Below are positions 20,353 through 29,433 of a DNA stretch of 64,000 nt, piece after piece. Position 1 is the stretch's first letter, and each line of letters begins with the position of its first letter. The position numbers were made by a program, and so were the translations under genes. This DNA comes from Hydrogenophaga sp. BPS33 (GTDB lineage: Bacteria > Pseudomonadota > Gammaproteobacteria > Burkholderiales > Burkholderiaceae_C). The notes below the pieces were generated by a model. It made no database searches. It had not been told where the DNA came from and worked only from the letters and a program-made list of their open reading frames with translations. The stretch spans positions 3,038,001-3,102,000 of the forward strand of contig NZ_CP044549.1 of the NCBI RefSeq assembly GCF_009859475.1. Reading direction: 5' to 3'.

Positions 20353-21873
20353 TCAAGCCTCCTCGTGGGTCAGGCTCAGGCCCAGCGCGCCGCGTCGGCG
20401 CAGCCAGGGCGAAGGGCGGTAACGCGGATCGCCATAGACGGTCTGCAGGTTGAACAGGATCTCCAGCACGTTGGTGGGGCCGATGCGGTCGCCCATGGCC
20501 AGCGGGCCCAGTGGGTACCCCAGGCCGAGCGTGACCGCCACGTCCAGATCGGCTGGCGAGCACACGCCCTGCTGGCACATGTCGGCCGCGATGTTCACGA
20601 TGGTGGCCACCACGCGCTGCGTGACGAAGCCGCCACTGTCGCGCACCACGCTCACGGCCTTTCCGTCGCTGGCGAAGAGGGCGTGGGCGGCATCGCGCAT
20701 GTCGGGGCGCGTGGCCGGGTTGGTGGCGAGCACGCGGCGGCGCGTGGCGGCGTCTTCCAGCATCATGTCGATGCCCATGGTGCGCGTGGCGTCCAGGCGT
20801 TCGACAGCGGCCAGCGTGGTCACGTCCATGCCCAGCGGGGCCACGAGGATGAGCGCCGAGTCGGACGGCGCGGCGGCCGTTTCGATGCGCGCGCCCAGGT
20901 TCTTGAGCAACTGGTACAGCTCGGCGCGGCGCGCGGCCTTGGGCGAGACCCAGACCGGCGGCAGCTCGGCCACCGTGGGCACGGCGGGCTCGGCGGGCAC
21001 CTGGGCCACACCCTTGTCGTAGACGTAGAAGCCTTCGCCGACCTTCTTGCCTACCACGCCACCGGCCATGCGCTGCGCGGTGATCACGCTCGGGCGGTAG
21101 CGCGGCTCCTCGAAGTACTGGTGGTAGATCGAGGTCATCACGGGGTGCGAGACGTCCAGTGCCGTCAGGTCGAACAGCTCGAACGGGCCGAGCTTGAAGC
21201 CCATCTGGTCCTTGAGGATGCGGTCGATGGTGGCGAAGTCCGCCACACGTTCGCCCACCACGCGCAGCGCCTCGGTGCCGTAGCCACGGCCGGCGTGGTT
21301 CACGATGAAGCCGGGGGTGTCCTGCGCGGCCACCGGCGTGTGGCCGTATTGGCGCGTGTAGTCGGTCAGGCGCTGGCACACCGCGGCGCTGGTCTTGAGG
21401 CCGGCGATGACTTCTACCACCTTCATGAGCGGCACCGGGTTGAAGAAGTGGTAACCCGCGAGCTGGGCCGGGCGTTGCAGGCCAGCAGCGATGGCGGTCA
21501 CGGAGAGCGATGAGGTGTTGGTGGCCAGCACCGTGTCAGGGCCGACGATGCCTTCGAGTTCGGCGAAGAGCTTTTGCTTGACGTCCAACCGTTCGACCAC
21601 CGCTTCGATCACCAGATCGCAGGTGGACAGATCGGTCAATGCAGAGGCCACATGGAGGCGGGAGAGACACGCTTCCATCTGGTGGGCTTCCATGCGGCCT
21701 TTACCCACCAGGGTTTTCCAGGTCGCTTCGAGCGCGGTGCGCGCGGTCTCGGCGGCACCGGCCTGCACGTCAAAAAGCCAGACTTCGCTGCCGGCCTGGG
21801 CCGCCATCTGGGCGATGCCGCGGCCCATGGCACCGGCGCCGACGATGGCAGCGCGGGGAAAAATGGGATTCAT
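20353..21873 (-). CDS. 3-hydroxyacyl-CoA dehydrogenase (PaaH-type)
   Basis: NAD+-dependent oxidation of 3-hydroxyacyl-CoA to 3-ketoacyl-CoA. About 506 residues. The N-terminal Rossmann motif GAGAMGRGIAQMAA is at residues 12-25, ATNTSSLSVT near 117-126, and the catalytic region YHFFNPVPLMKVVEV near 140-155. A first C-terminal domain is at about 185-280 (DTPGFIVNHAGRGYGTEAL). After an intervening segment, a second copy of that domain is at about 405-495 (DSGGFVTQRVVATIVNIAADM). The duplicated C-terminal domain and total length match PaaH of phenylacetate degradation, though no other paa gene is in the window. It is first in the operon and is divergent from the fimV-like gene. Confidence 0.92.
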   Translation of the reverse strand: MNPIFPRAAIVGAGAMGRGIAQMAAQAGSEVWLFDVQAGAAETARTALEATWKTLVGKGRMEAHQMEACLSRLHVASALTDLSTCDLVIEAVVERLDVKQKLFAELEGIVGPDTVLATNTSSLSVTAIAAGLQRPAQLAGYHFFNPVPLMKVVEVIAGLKTSAAVCQRLTDYTRQYGHTPVAAQDTPGFIVNHAGRGYGTEALRVVGERVADFATIDRILKDQMGFKLGPFELFDLTALDVSHPVMTSIYHQYFEEPRYRPSVITAQRMAGGVVGKKVGEGFYVYDKGVAQVPAEPAVPTVAELPPVWVSPKAARRAELYQLLKNLGARIETAAAPSDSALILVAPLGMDVTTLAAVERLDATRTMGIDMMLEDAATRRRVLATNPATRPDMRDAAHALFASDGKAVSVVRDSGGFVTQRVVATIVNIAADMCQQGVCSPADLDVAVTLGLGYPLGPLAMGDRIGPTNVLEILFNLQTVYGDPRYRPSPWLRRRGALGLSLTHEEA

Positions 21874-21936
21874 AAAGTGTGTTGAAGTTGGAAAGGACGG
21901 GAGGGGGAGCTATGACAGAATGCCCGGACGAAAAGG

Positions 21937-24069
21937 ATGAGGACATTCAACGTGCGCCAGATCTGGACAGGCTGTATTTTGCTATTAACTGCATGGAGCA
22001 GTTCGGCGGTTACCCTCGGGAGACACAGCGGCGGCGCCATCCTTGGACAACCCTTGGACATCCGCGTTCAAGTTCTGCTGGCCCTCGGCGAAGACGTGGC
22101 CAACCAATGCCTCAGCGCCGACGTGCTGTATGGCGACGTGCAATTGCCCGGCAGCCTGGTGCGCCTCACCCCGCAGAAAGCGGTTGCCGACGCGCAGGCC
22201 TCGGTGCGGATCCAGTCGCCGCAGGCAATCAACGAGCCCATCGTCACGGTGTTCGTGCGGGCCGGTTGCAGCACGGCCTTCACCCGGCGTTTTGTGCTGC
22301 TGGCCGACCCGTTGACGGAGCCCGCACCCAGCGCCAGCGGCTCCTCGCCCGTGGTGGTGCCGGCCCTGCCGTCCGTGGAATCACCTTCTGCCGCTGCACC
22401 GACGCGGGGCGCTGGCGGCTCCGTGCGCTCGAACAACGCCTCTGCACCTGCCGTGCGCTCCGCGCCGCGCGAGCGCCAGGCCACGACAGCACCGGCCGCA
22501 CCACGCGTGCCCAGCGTCGTGCGCCGCTCCTCGCCTCCTGTGCCGAAGGCGGCCACGCCGCGCCTGCAATTGGATCCGATCGATCTGAGCCTGACCGTCG
22601 AACGCGATCCCACGCTCAAGCTCTCGCCCCTCCTGTTGAGCGAGCCGGCCGCTTCGCCAGAGGCGCGGGCCGCGGCCGGGCAATTGTGGAAGGCGCTCAG
22701 TGCGTCGCCGGAACAGGCGCTGCAAGATGGCGGCAAGCTGGCCGCGCTGGAGGCCGAGGTCGCGCAACTGCGCAGCGCACAAACCCAGGCGCAGACACGT
22801 CTGGACGCACTCAACGCCGAGGTGGAGCAAGCGCGCGACCAGCGCTACCGCAACTGGCTGGTCTACCTGCTCGGCGGCCTCCTGTTGGTGGCCTTGTTGG
22901 CGCTGCTCATGCTCTCGCGCCGCCGCCCGGCGCGCGACGAGGGCTCGAACGCCTCGCTCGCGTGGTGGTCGCCGCACGAGGCGCAGAGGGCGGACAAGGC
23001 CGCTCCAGCCACGGTCGGGTCCGTCGCCGGCCCGCGCAAAGGCCCAGGGCCCGTGCCCGGCAAGGCTGCCGGGCACCGCCGGGATCTGGACCAAGACTCA
23101 GGCCCGGACAGCCTGTCTGGTCTGGACGACGACGGTCCCTCTGAGCCTGCGCGCACCGATGCGCCCGTGCCGGCGCAAGCCACGCGCGAACGGCGCGACT
23201 TTTCGCCCAGTGCCTTGGGTATCTCGCGCTCGGTTGCGGCGGAAGAGCTGTTCGACGTGCAACAGCAGGCCGACTTCTTCGTGTCGCTGGGCGAAGACGA
23301 TCGCGCCATCCAGGTGCTGCGCAGCCACATCGCCGAGAGCCACGAGCCCAGCCCGCTGGCGTACCTGGACCTGTTCAAGCTGTACCACCGCCTGGACCGG
23401 CGCGAAGCCTATGACGCGCTGCGCGACGAGTTCAACCACGTCTTCAATGCCGGCGCGCCGCCCTTTCACCGCTACACGGCGCAGGGACAGGGCCTGGAGG
23501 CCTACGAGTCGGCCTTCAGCCGCATCCAGTCGCTGTGGCCGCAGCCGCGCGTGCTGGACTTGATCGAACGCTCCATCTTCCGCGATGCCAACGACGACCA
23601 GGTGGAGGTGTTCGACCTGGAGGCCTACCGCGAATTGCTGTTGTTGCACGCCATCGCCAAGGACCTGATCCAGCGCGATGGCGTGGCCCTGGCCGACCAT
23701 GCCGACTTCAGCCACACCAACATGCGCCCGCTCAAGGCCGATGGCCGGCATGGCGATGATGCGCGCGAGGGGCGGCGCACGGAGCCCATGCCGCTGGACC
23801 GCATGCATCCGGTGTCGTCGCACCTGGGGCTGGACATCGACCTGGACGCGCTGGAGGCACTGCAGGCGTCCTCCGAGATCTCGGCTTTCGAGGCGTCCTT
23901 GCCCGAGGTGAATGTCCCTGTCAGACCCGCTACCGGGCACGAGCGTGGGGATCGCCCGCACGGCGATGGCCACCTGATGGACTTCGAGATCGTGGATTTC
24001 ATGCCACCCGATGAAGACCCGGCAGTGGATCCGAACGGGCGCGACGGCGCGCGCAAGAACCGGTCTTAG
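21937..24069 (+). CDS. FimV-like protein with N-terminal FimV domain, one membrane helix and acidic cytoplasmic tail
   Basis: About 710 residues. A signal-peptide-like hydrophobic stretch at about 8-24 is followed by the FimV N-terminal domain (GQPLDIRVQVLLALGED, near 37-53, through about 125). A Pro/Ala/Ser-rich region, a coiled coil (about 270-300), one membrane helix (YLLGGLLLVALLALLML, near 310-326) and a long acidic cytoplasmic part follow. The latter includes helical repeat-like sequence (FFVSLGEDDRAIQVLRSHI, near 446-464). FimV/HubP proteins act as polar organisers for type IV pili. No LysM motif was recognised, unlike canonical FimV. A GTG at 21952 with GAGG 9 bases upstream is an alternative start. 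Confidence 0.75.
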   Translation: MRTFNVRQIWTGCILLLTAWSSSAVTLGRHSGGAILGQPLDIRVQVLLALGEDVANQCLSADVLYGDVQLPGSLVRLTPQKAVADAQASVRIQSPQAINEPIVTVFVRAGCSTAFTRRFVLLADPLTEPAPSASGSSPVVVPALPSVESPSAAAPTRGAGGSVRSNNASAPAVRSAPRERQATTAPAAPRVPSVVRRSSPPVPKAATPRLQLDPIDLSLTVERDPTLKLSPLLLSEPAASPEARAAAGQLWKALSASPEQALQDGGKLAALEAEVAQLRSAQTQAQTRLDALNAEVEQARDQRYRNWLVYLLGGLLLVALLALLMLSRRRPARDEGSNASLAWWSPHEAQRADKAAPATVGSVAGPRKGPGPVPGKAAGHRRDLDQDSGPDSLSGLDDDGPSEPARTDAPVPAQATRERRDFSPSALGISRSVAAEELFDVQQQADFFVSLGEDDRAIQVLRSHIAESHEPSPLAYLDLFKLYHRLDRREAYDALRDEFNHVFNAGAPPFHRYTAQGQGLEAYESAFSRIQSLWPQPRVLDLIERSIFRDANDDQVEVFDLEAYRELLLLHAIAKDLIQRDGVALADHADFSHTNMRPLKADGRHGDDAREGRRTEPMPLDRMHPVSSHLGLDIDLDALEALQASSEISAFEASLPEVNVPVRPATGHERGDRPHGDGHLMDFEIVDFMPPDEDPAVDPNGRDGARKNRS

Positions 24070-24110
24070 GCACCAGCGGTCTGGGCGCTCGAACGGGGCG
24101 CTTCCTGACG

Positions 24111-24136
24111 TTCAGCGAGAGAATTCAGCGAGAGAA
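24111..24136. repeat. Perfect tandem duplication of 13 bp across the LysR stop codon
   Basis: TTCAGCGAGAGAA occurs twice in direct succession (24111-24123 and 24124-24136). The right-hand copy contains the stop codon and last codons of the minus-strand LysR gene, and the left-hand copy lies just downstream. It looks like a recent small duplication that left the reading frame intact. Confidence 0.7.
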
Positions 24137-25039
24137 GCTGGCGCGTGCGCTGGCCGCGGCTTCCAGCACCAGGCTGCGGAACTCTGCCAGCGTGGGGTCG
24201 TTGACCGCCTGCGGATCGGACACCAGCAACACCGCGGTGCTGGGCAAGGCCGGCGCCACACGCAGCACGCGCAACAAGCCCACGCTCTCGTAGAAGCGCG
24301 CCACCGACTCGGGCAACAGGGACAGCAGATCGGTGGAGGTGACCAGCGCGGCACTGGTGTCCAGGCTGCGGGTTTCCACAAAGGGCTGGATGCGGGGCAT
24401 GCCTTGCTCTTCGCAGAAGCGGTCCAGCACGCTGCGCGACGTGCTGCCCGCGGCGGTCAGAGCCCAGCGGTGTTGCAGCAAGGTGTGCAACGGCAACTGC
24501 CGGCGCCGCGCGAGGGGGTGCTGTGCCGAAGCGACCACCAGTGGCCGCTCTTCGTACAGGCGTTCGGCCACCAGTTGCCGGCCGATCGCCTCTTCGCCGC
24601 CGACGTGGCGCATGACGGCGAAATCCAGGCTTGCGCGCTGAACCGCTGCGTGCAGGGAAGCTGAGGCGTCCTCGACCAGTTGCAGTTTGTAGTGCGCGTG
24701 CTGGGACAGCCGGTTGACGATGTGGGGCATGAGCGTGCGCATGGAGCGGGGAATGCAGCCCAGGCGCACAACCACCGCTTCGGACCTGGCCGCCAGGTCC
24801 ATGCGCTCGATGCTGCTGACCAGGAAGCGCGCCTGTGCCACCAATGCGTGGCCTTTTTCGGTCAACGCGCTGCCGGCGGCGGTGCGCTCGAACAACCGGG
24901 CGCCGAAACTGTGTTCGATGTCTGCAAGCACCTTGGAGACGGCGGGTTGGCTGATGCCCAACTGCTGGGCTGCCTTGTGGATCGAACCGCTGTCGGCGAT
25001 CGTGACCAGGACTTCCATGTGGCGTCGTTGAAAGCGCAT
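24125..25039 (-). CDS. LysR-family transcriptional regulator
   Basis: About 304 residues. The N-terminal winged helix-turn-helix is at about 5-65 (MEVLVTIADSGSIHKAAQQL, SQPAVSKVLADIEHSFG, LFERT). A two-lobed effector-binding domain fills the rest. It diverges from a sugar-acid dehydratase operon, with a 120-base AT-rich spacer that carries a palindrome, the usual layout for a LysR regulator that activates the neighbouring operon in response to its substrate. The inducer is probably the acid sugar or its breakdown product, which is inferred. Confidence 0.9.
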   Translation of the reverse strand: MRFQRRHMEVLVTIADSGSIHKAAQQLGISQPAVSKVLADIEHSFGARLFERTAAGSALTEKGHALVAQARFLVSSIERMDLAARSEAVVVRLGCIPRSMRTLMPHIVNRLSQHAHYKLQLVEDASASLHAAVQRASLDFAVMRHVGGEEAIGRQLVAERLYEERPLVVASAQHPLARRRQLPLHTLLQHRWALTAAGSTSRSVLDRFCEEQGMPRIQPFVETRSLDTSAALVTSTDLLSLLPESVARFYESVGLLRVLRVAPALPSTAVLLVSDPQAVNDPTLAEFRSLVLEAAASARASFSR

Positions 25040-25070
25040 GGGGATATGTTTTGGTTATTGCTAGATGCGA

Positions 25071-25085
25071 TAAATACATTATTTA
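25071..25085. promoter_or_regulatory. Candidate LysR-type operator
   Basis: Palindrome TAAAT-acatt-ATTTA in the divergent spacer between the LysR gene and the dehydratase gene, inside a larger GATAA...TTATC frame. LysR regulators usually recognise a T-N11-A dyad of this AT-rich kind, but the spacing here is T-N13-A. Assignment to the adjacent regulator is inferred. Confidence 0.5.
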
Positions 25086-25159
25086 CGTTATCTGCAAGGG
25101 CCGATAGAGTGCGCTCAGCCATGCCGCTTCGGCAGGCGAGAACCGATGGAGAACGCCTT

Positions 25160-26323
25160 GTGAAGATCGTGAAAGTGGAATGTCTGCCGGTGCACCCGGG
25201 CTGGCGCAAGAACCTGGTGTTTGTGCGCGTCGAGACCAGCGACGGCGTCGTCGGCTGGGGCGAGGCCTACAGCCAGTACGACCGCGATGGTGCCATCGCG
25301 GCGCAGGTCGAGTCGCTCGGCCAGTACCTGGTGGGCCGCGAAGCCTGGAACATCCGGCATTTCCTGCAGATCGCGTACGACGACTACGCGCAGCGCCGCG
25401 CCTCGCTGGAATTCTGGTGCGCGGTCTCCGGACTGGAGCAGGCCTTGTGGGATATCGCCGGCAAAGTCGCCAACCAGCCGGTCTACAACCTGCTGGGCGG
25501 CACCTGCCGCCAGAAGATCCGCGTCTATGCCAACGGCTGGAGCTACAAGATGTCTTCGCCGGCCGACTTCGCGGCGGCCGCCGAGAAAGTGGTGCGCCAG
25601 GGCTTCGATGCGCTGAAGTTCGACCCCTTGCCGCGGCCCTGGCGCACCCACGTGCCGCGCGAGCACATCCGCCAAGCAGTGGCCGTGGTGAAAGCGGTGC
25701 GCGACGCGGTGGGGCCGAAGGTCGATCTGTTGCTCGATATCCATCGGCGGCTGTCGCCCACGGCGGCGATCGCCTTGTCCAGGGCCGTGCAGGAGTTCGA
25801 CATCTACTGGTTCGAGGAGCCGTGCCCGAGCGAGAACCTGGAGGCGATCGGCGAAGTGCGGCGCGCGACCGAGATTCCGGTGGTCGCCGGCGAAGCGCTG
25901 TACGGGCGCGCCGATTTCCGCCGCTTGCTCGGCGCGCGGTGCGTGGACATCATCAACCCCGACGTGTCGAACTGCGGCGGCATTCTGGAGCTGAGCCACA
26001 TCGCCGCGGCGGCAGAGGCCGAACTGGTCGCGGTATCGCCCCACAACTACAACTCCACCACGCTCTCGCTGTCGGCCACGGTGCACGCGGCTGCCTGCAT
26101 GCCCAACTTCATCATCACCGAGTACTTCCTGCCCTACGAGTCGTTTGGCGGTGTCGTGTCGCGCAACCCGCTGGTGCCGAAGAACGGCTACATCGATCTG
26201 CCCACCGAGCCCGGACTCGGCCTGGAGATCCTGGAAGACGTGGTGCGTGCCCATCCGGGGAAGTCCTACACCCCGCGCACCTTCCGCGTCGCCGAGGACG
26301 CGGTGGTTGCGGGCGTCGAATAA
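25160..26323 (+). CDS. Enolase-superfamily acid-sugar dehydratase (galactonate dehydratase-like)
   Basis: About 387 residues. Mg2+-dependent dehydration of a sugar acid to a 2-keto-3-deoxy acid is expected. The D-x-H signature is Asp193-Ile-His195, the remaining metal ligands are Glu219 (in EEP) and Glu245 (in GEAL), and the acid/base residue is His295 (in SPHN). These positions are all offset by 10 from the galactonate dehydratase residues D183, H185, E209, E235 and H285 as I recall them, so the catalytic set is complete. The GTG at 25160 has GGAG about 8 bases upstream and the family N-terminus VKIVKVE; longer frames run into the LysR gene. It is the first gene of the operon with a Bug receptor and a 2-hydroxyacid dehydrogenase. 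The exact sugar acid is not known. Confidence 0.88.
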   Translation: MKIVKVECLPVHPGWRKNLVFVRVETSDGVVGWGEAYSQYDRDGAIAAQVESLGQYLVGREAWNIRHFLQIAYDDYAQRRASLEFWCAVSGLEQALWDIAGKVANQPVYNLLGGTCRQKIRVYANGWSYKMSSPADFAAAAEKVVRQGFDALKFDPLPRPWRTHVPREHIRQAVAVVKAVRDAVGPKVDLLLDIHRRLSPTAAIALSRAVQEFDIYWFEEPCPSENLEAIGEVRRATEIPVVAGEALYGRADFRRLLGARCVDIINPDVSNCGGILELSHIAAAAEAELVAVSPHNYNSTTLSLSATVHAAACMPNFIITEYFLPYESFGGVVSRNPLVPKNGYIDLPTEPGLGLEILEDVVRAHPGKSYTPRTFRVAEDAVVAGVE

Positions 26324-26363
26324 GTCCGATTTCGATGGTTCCAACAAACCCAGGAGACAAACC

Positions 26364-27317
26364 ATGACCTTTCTTCGCATCCTGATCGCCGGCCTGATCG
26401 CCCTGGCCGCAGCCGTGGCCCATGCGGCGACGTTCCCCAGCCAGCCCATCCGCATCATCTGCACCGCCGCGGCGGGCTCGCCGCTCGACGCCATGGCGCG
26501 GGCCGCGGGCAAGCAGTTGGGCGAGGTCTTGAAAGTGCCGGTGGTGGTGGAGAACCGCGTCGGTGGCACGGGGACGGTGGGCATGTCCTTGGCGGCCAAT
26601 CTGCCGGCGGATGGCTATACCCTGGTCACTGCCACCGGGTCCACCTCGTTCCTGCTGGCCGACCCCGCGACGACCTTCAAGCCCTCGGACTTCCTGTTTT
26701 TCCGCGGCCTGCAGGCCGAACCCTCGAGCATGGCAGTAGCGGCGAACAGTCCGTACAAGACGCTCAAGGATCTGGTGAATGCGCTGAAGGCGGACCCCAG
26801 CAAGGTCACGATCGGCGGGTTTGCCGCGGCCGGCTTCCACCAGTACGTGCTGTACCGGCTGCAGCAGCAGGCCGGCTTCGAGTCGGTGTGGGTGCCGTTC
26901 AACGGCGGCAACCAGGCGGTACTGGCCGTGCTGGGTGGGCACGTGGACGCCGTGGGCATCACACCGAGTTCGGCTCTGGGCCAGATTCAGAAAGGCGAGA
27001 TGCGGCTGCTGGGCATCAGCTCGTCCGCGCGGGACAAGAACTTTCCCGATGTACCGACCTACAAGGAGCAGGGCTATGACGTGGTGGAGGAAATCTGGCG
27101 CGGCCTGATGGTCAAGCGCGGCACGCCGCCCGAGGTGCTGGCGACCTTGAACGCGGCGCTGGACAAGGTGGAGGCCTCTGCCGAATGGCAGGGTTTCATG
27201 AAGGCAAACATGCAGGCACCCATGGGTTTGAGCAGCGCGCAAATGCAGCGCCACGTGGAAGCGGAAGTGGCTTCGCGGCGTGAGTTCCTCGGCCGCATCG
27301 GCAACGTGAAAAAATGA
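26364..27317 (+). CDS. Bug-family tripartite tricarboxylate-type substrate-binding protein
   Basis: About 317 residues. Signal peptide of about 22 residues ending AVAHAA, then the Bug opening FPSQPIRIICTAAAGSPLDAMAR. The internal phrases VVVENRVGGTGTVG, ADGYTLV and the closing HVDAVGI region fit the family. It is a periplasmic receptor, yet no TctA/TctB membrane partners lie nearby, which is common for Bug proteins in Burkholderiales. AGGAGA lies 8 bases before the ATG. It sits between the dehydratase and dehydrogenase genes, so it probably binds the same acid or a relative. Confidence 0.92.
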   Translation: MTFLRILIAGLIALAAAVAHAATFPSQPIRIICTAAAGSPLDAMARAAGKQLGEVLKVPVVVENRVGGTGTVGMSLAANLPADGYTLVTATGSTSFLLADPATTFKPSDFLFFRGLQAEPSSMAVAANSPYKTLKDLVNALKADPSKVTIGGFAAAGFHQYVLYRLQQQAGFESVWVPFNGGNQAVLAVLGGHVDAVGITPSSALGQIQKGEMRLLGISSSARDKNFPDVPTYKEQGYDVVEEIWRGLMVKRGTPPEVLATLNAALDKVEASAEWQGFMKANMQAPMGLSSAQMQRHVEAEVASRREFLGRIGNVKK

Positions 27318-28276
27318 GCGTGACCGACATGCAGGCGGACACGGGTACCACCTCGCTGGTCGTCGCTTTGTTGGCGCCCATGCCCGAGCGCTTGTTGCAG
27401 GCCCTGGGTGACGCCGGTCATCGCATTGCCCAGCCAGGTGACGCCTGGTGGGCCGAGGCCAGTGTGGCGGTCACGCGAGGTTCGCTGCCCACGGGCGATG
27501 AGATATTGGCGACGCTGCCACGGCTGGCTTTGCTGTGTTGCTGGGGCAGCGGATTCGACGGCATCGATCTGCAGGCCATGGCGCACCGGGGCGTTGCGGT
27601 TGCCCGTTCGCCGGGCAGCAATTCGGCCAGCGTGGCCGACCTGGCCATGGGCTTTGTCATCGCCTTGTTGCGCGGCCTGCCGCAGGCCCAGGCGCATGTG
27701 CGTTCGGGCGCCTGGCAGAAGGCCGAGCTGCGTTTGCCGCCCGCGCGCGGACTCACGGGTTCGCGCCTGGGCATCTTCGGCGCCGGTGACGTCGGCCGCC
27801 GTGTGCTGGCGCGCGCACAAGCGTTTGAGATGGAGCTGGCTTGCTGCAGCCGTCGCGATCCGGGCCTGCCGGGAGTGCGCTACTTTGCGCAATTGCGGGA
27901 GCTGGCCCAGTGGTGCGACGTGCTGGTGCTGTCGGTGCGTGCGGATGCCTCGACGCGCCACGCCGTGGACGCGCAGGTGCTGCAGGCGCTGGGGCCACAA
28001 GGCTGTCTGGTGAACGTGGCGCGCGGTTCTGTCGTGGACGAGGCCGCGCTCTGTGTGGCCTTGGCGCAGCGCACGCTCGGCGGCTTCGCCAGCGACGTGT
28101 TCGAACACGAACCCGTGGTGCCGTCACCCATGCTGCGCTTTGCGAACGCGGTACTGACGCCGCACGTGGGCGGCGCCACGCAGCAAGCGCAACAAGCGCA
28201 GGTGGACGCCGTGATGCACAACCTGCAGAGCTTCCTCGCGACCGGACAGCCCGCGCACCCAGTGACAACGGCCTAG
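27314..28276 (+). CDS. D-2-hydroxyacid dehydrogenase family protein (first copy)
   Basis: About 320 residues, NAD(P)-dependent oxidoreductase acting on 2-hydroxy or 2-keto acids. The nucleotide-binding motif GIFGAGDVGRRV lies near 152-163. The catalytic triad is visible as Arg in NVARGSVVDE, Glu in VFEHEP and His in LTPHVGGAT. The ATG overlaps the stop of the Bug receptor gene (ATGA), so the two are translationally coupled. It probably reduces or oxidises a 2-keto acid formed downstream of the dehydratase. The substrate is unknown. Confidence 0.9.
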   Translation: MSVTDMQADTGTTSLVVALLAPMPERLLQALGDAGHRIAQPGDAWWAEASVAVTRGSLPTGDEILATLPRLALLCCWGSGFDGIDLQAMAHRGVAVARSPGSNSASVADLAMGFVIALLRGLPQAQAHVRSGAWQKAELRLPPARGLTGSRLGIFGAGDVGRRVLARAQAFEMELACCSRRDPGLPGVRYFAQLRELAQWCDVLVLSVRADASTRHAVDAQVLQALGPQGCLVNVARGSVVDEAALCVALAQRTLGGFASDVFEHEPVVPSPMLRFANAVLTPHVGGATQQAQQAQVDAVMHNLQSFLATGQPAHPVTTA

Positions 28277-28310
28277 TCCGGTCACCCTTGCATCGCCCGT
28301 GGGCGTGGCT

Positions 28311-29318
28311 TCAGCGGCGGACCTGCAACGCCCCAGGGTTGACGATGTTCGTCGGCGTGCCCTTGATGTAGTTCACGACGTTGTCGAAAGCCGCCGAGAA
28401 ATAGGTTTCATAACTGTCCTGCTCCACGTAACCGATGTGCGGCGTGCAAATGCAGTTCTCCAGACGCAGAAGTGCGTGGCCTTGCAGGATGGGTTCGGAC
28501 TCGAAAACGTCGATCGCCGCCAGTCCGGGGCGGCCACGGTTCAACGCGGCGATCAAGGCGTCGGGCTGGATGAGCTCGGCGCGCGAGGTGTTGACGAGCA
28601 ATGCCGTGGTCTTCATGCAGGCCAGGTCTTCGGATGTGACGCAACCCGCGCTGGACTCGCTCAGGCGCAGGTGAAGACTGATCACGTCGGCGGCTTCGAA
28701 CAACGCGGTCTTGCTGGTGGCTACGTCATAGCCATCGGCCGCCGCGCGGGCGCGGCTTTCTTCGCGGCCCCAGATGATGACCCGCATGCCGAAGGCCCGG
28801 CCATAGCCCGCGACGATCTGGCCGATGCGCCCATAGCTCCAGACCCCCAGCGTCTTGCCCTTGAGCACCATGCCCACGCCGAAGTTGGGTGGCATGGCGG
28901 CGGCCTTCAGGCCAGCTTGCTGCCAGGCGCCGTGCTTCAGGTTGGACACGTATTGCGGAATGCGGCGCATCGAGGTCATGATCAGCGCCCAGGCGAGCTC
29001 TGCCGTGGACACTGGCGAGCCCACGCCCTCGGCCACGGCAATGCCGCGCTCGGTGCACGCGGCCACGTCCACGTGGCTGCCCACTCGGCCGGTCTGGGCG
29101 ATGAGCTTGAGCCGGGGCAATTTCTCGATCAGCTGGCGCGTGATCACGGTGCGTTCGCGGATCAGCACGAGCACGTCGGCGTCGCGCAAACGAATGGACA
29201 ACTGTCCGACACCTTTGACGGTGTTGGTGAAAACTTTGGCGGGAAAGGCTTCCAGCTTTTCGGCACAACGCAGCTTGCGCACAGCGTCCTGATAGTCATC
29301 AAGGATCACAATATTCAT
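28311..29318 (-). CDS. D-2-hydroxyacid dehydrogenase family protein (second copy)
   Basis: About 335 residues. The start MNIVILDDYQDAV is typical of a 2-hydroxyacid dehydrogenase subgroup. The nucleotide-binding region is GVWSYGRIGQIVAGYG near 157-172, where the first glycine-rich position is altered (SYGRIG). The catalytic Arg is in NTSRAEL, Glu in VFESEP and His in CTPHIGY. It is convergent with the first copy, 34 bases apart, but the two sequences are only distantly alike, so this is not a recent duplication. The ATG at 29318 is preferred to a longer frame without support. The role is unknown. Confidence 0.88.
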   Translation of the reverse strand: MNIVILDDYQDAVRKLRCAEKLEAFPAKVFTNTVKGVGQLSIRLRDADVLVLIRERTVITRQLIEKLPRLKLIAQTGRVGSHVDVAACTERGIAVAEGVGSPVSTAELAWALIMTSMRRIPQYVSNLKHGAWQQAGLKAAAMPPNFGVGMVLKGKTLGVWSYGRIGQIVAGYGRAFGMRVIIWGREESRARAAADGYDVATSKTALFEAADVISLHLRLSESSAGCVTSEDLACMKTTALLVNTSRAELIQPDALIAALNRGRPGLAAIDVFESEPILQGHALLRLENCICTPHIGYVEQDSYETYFSAAFDNVVNYIKGTPTNIVNPGALQVRR

Positions 29319-29433
29319 GGGGCCGTATTGTGCCTGCCCATGTTGTGGCTCCCTGGACGGGTCCAGGTAACAAAACGCGCCGAACCGCACCATGCCGCAT
29401 GCGCGTATGCGGCGAGCTTGGCCCCTCGCTGCG

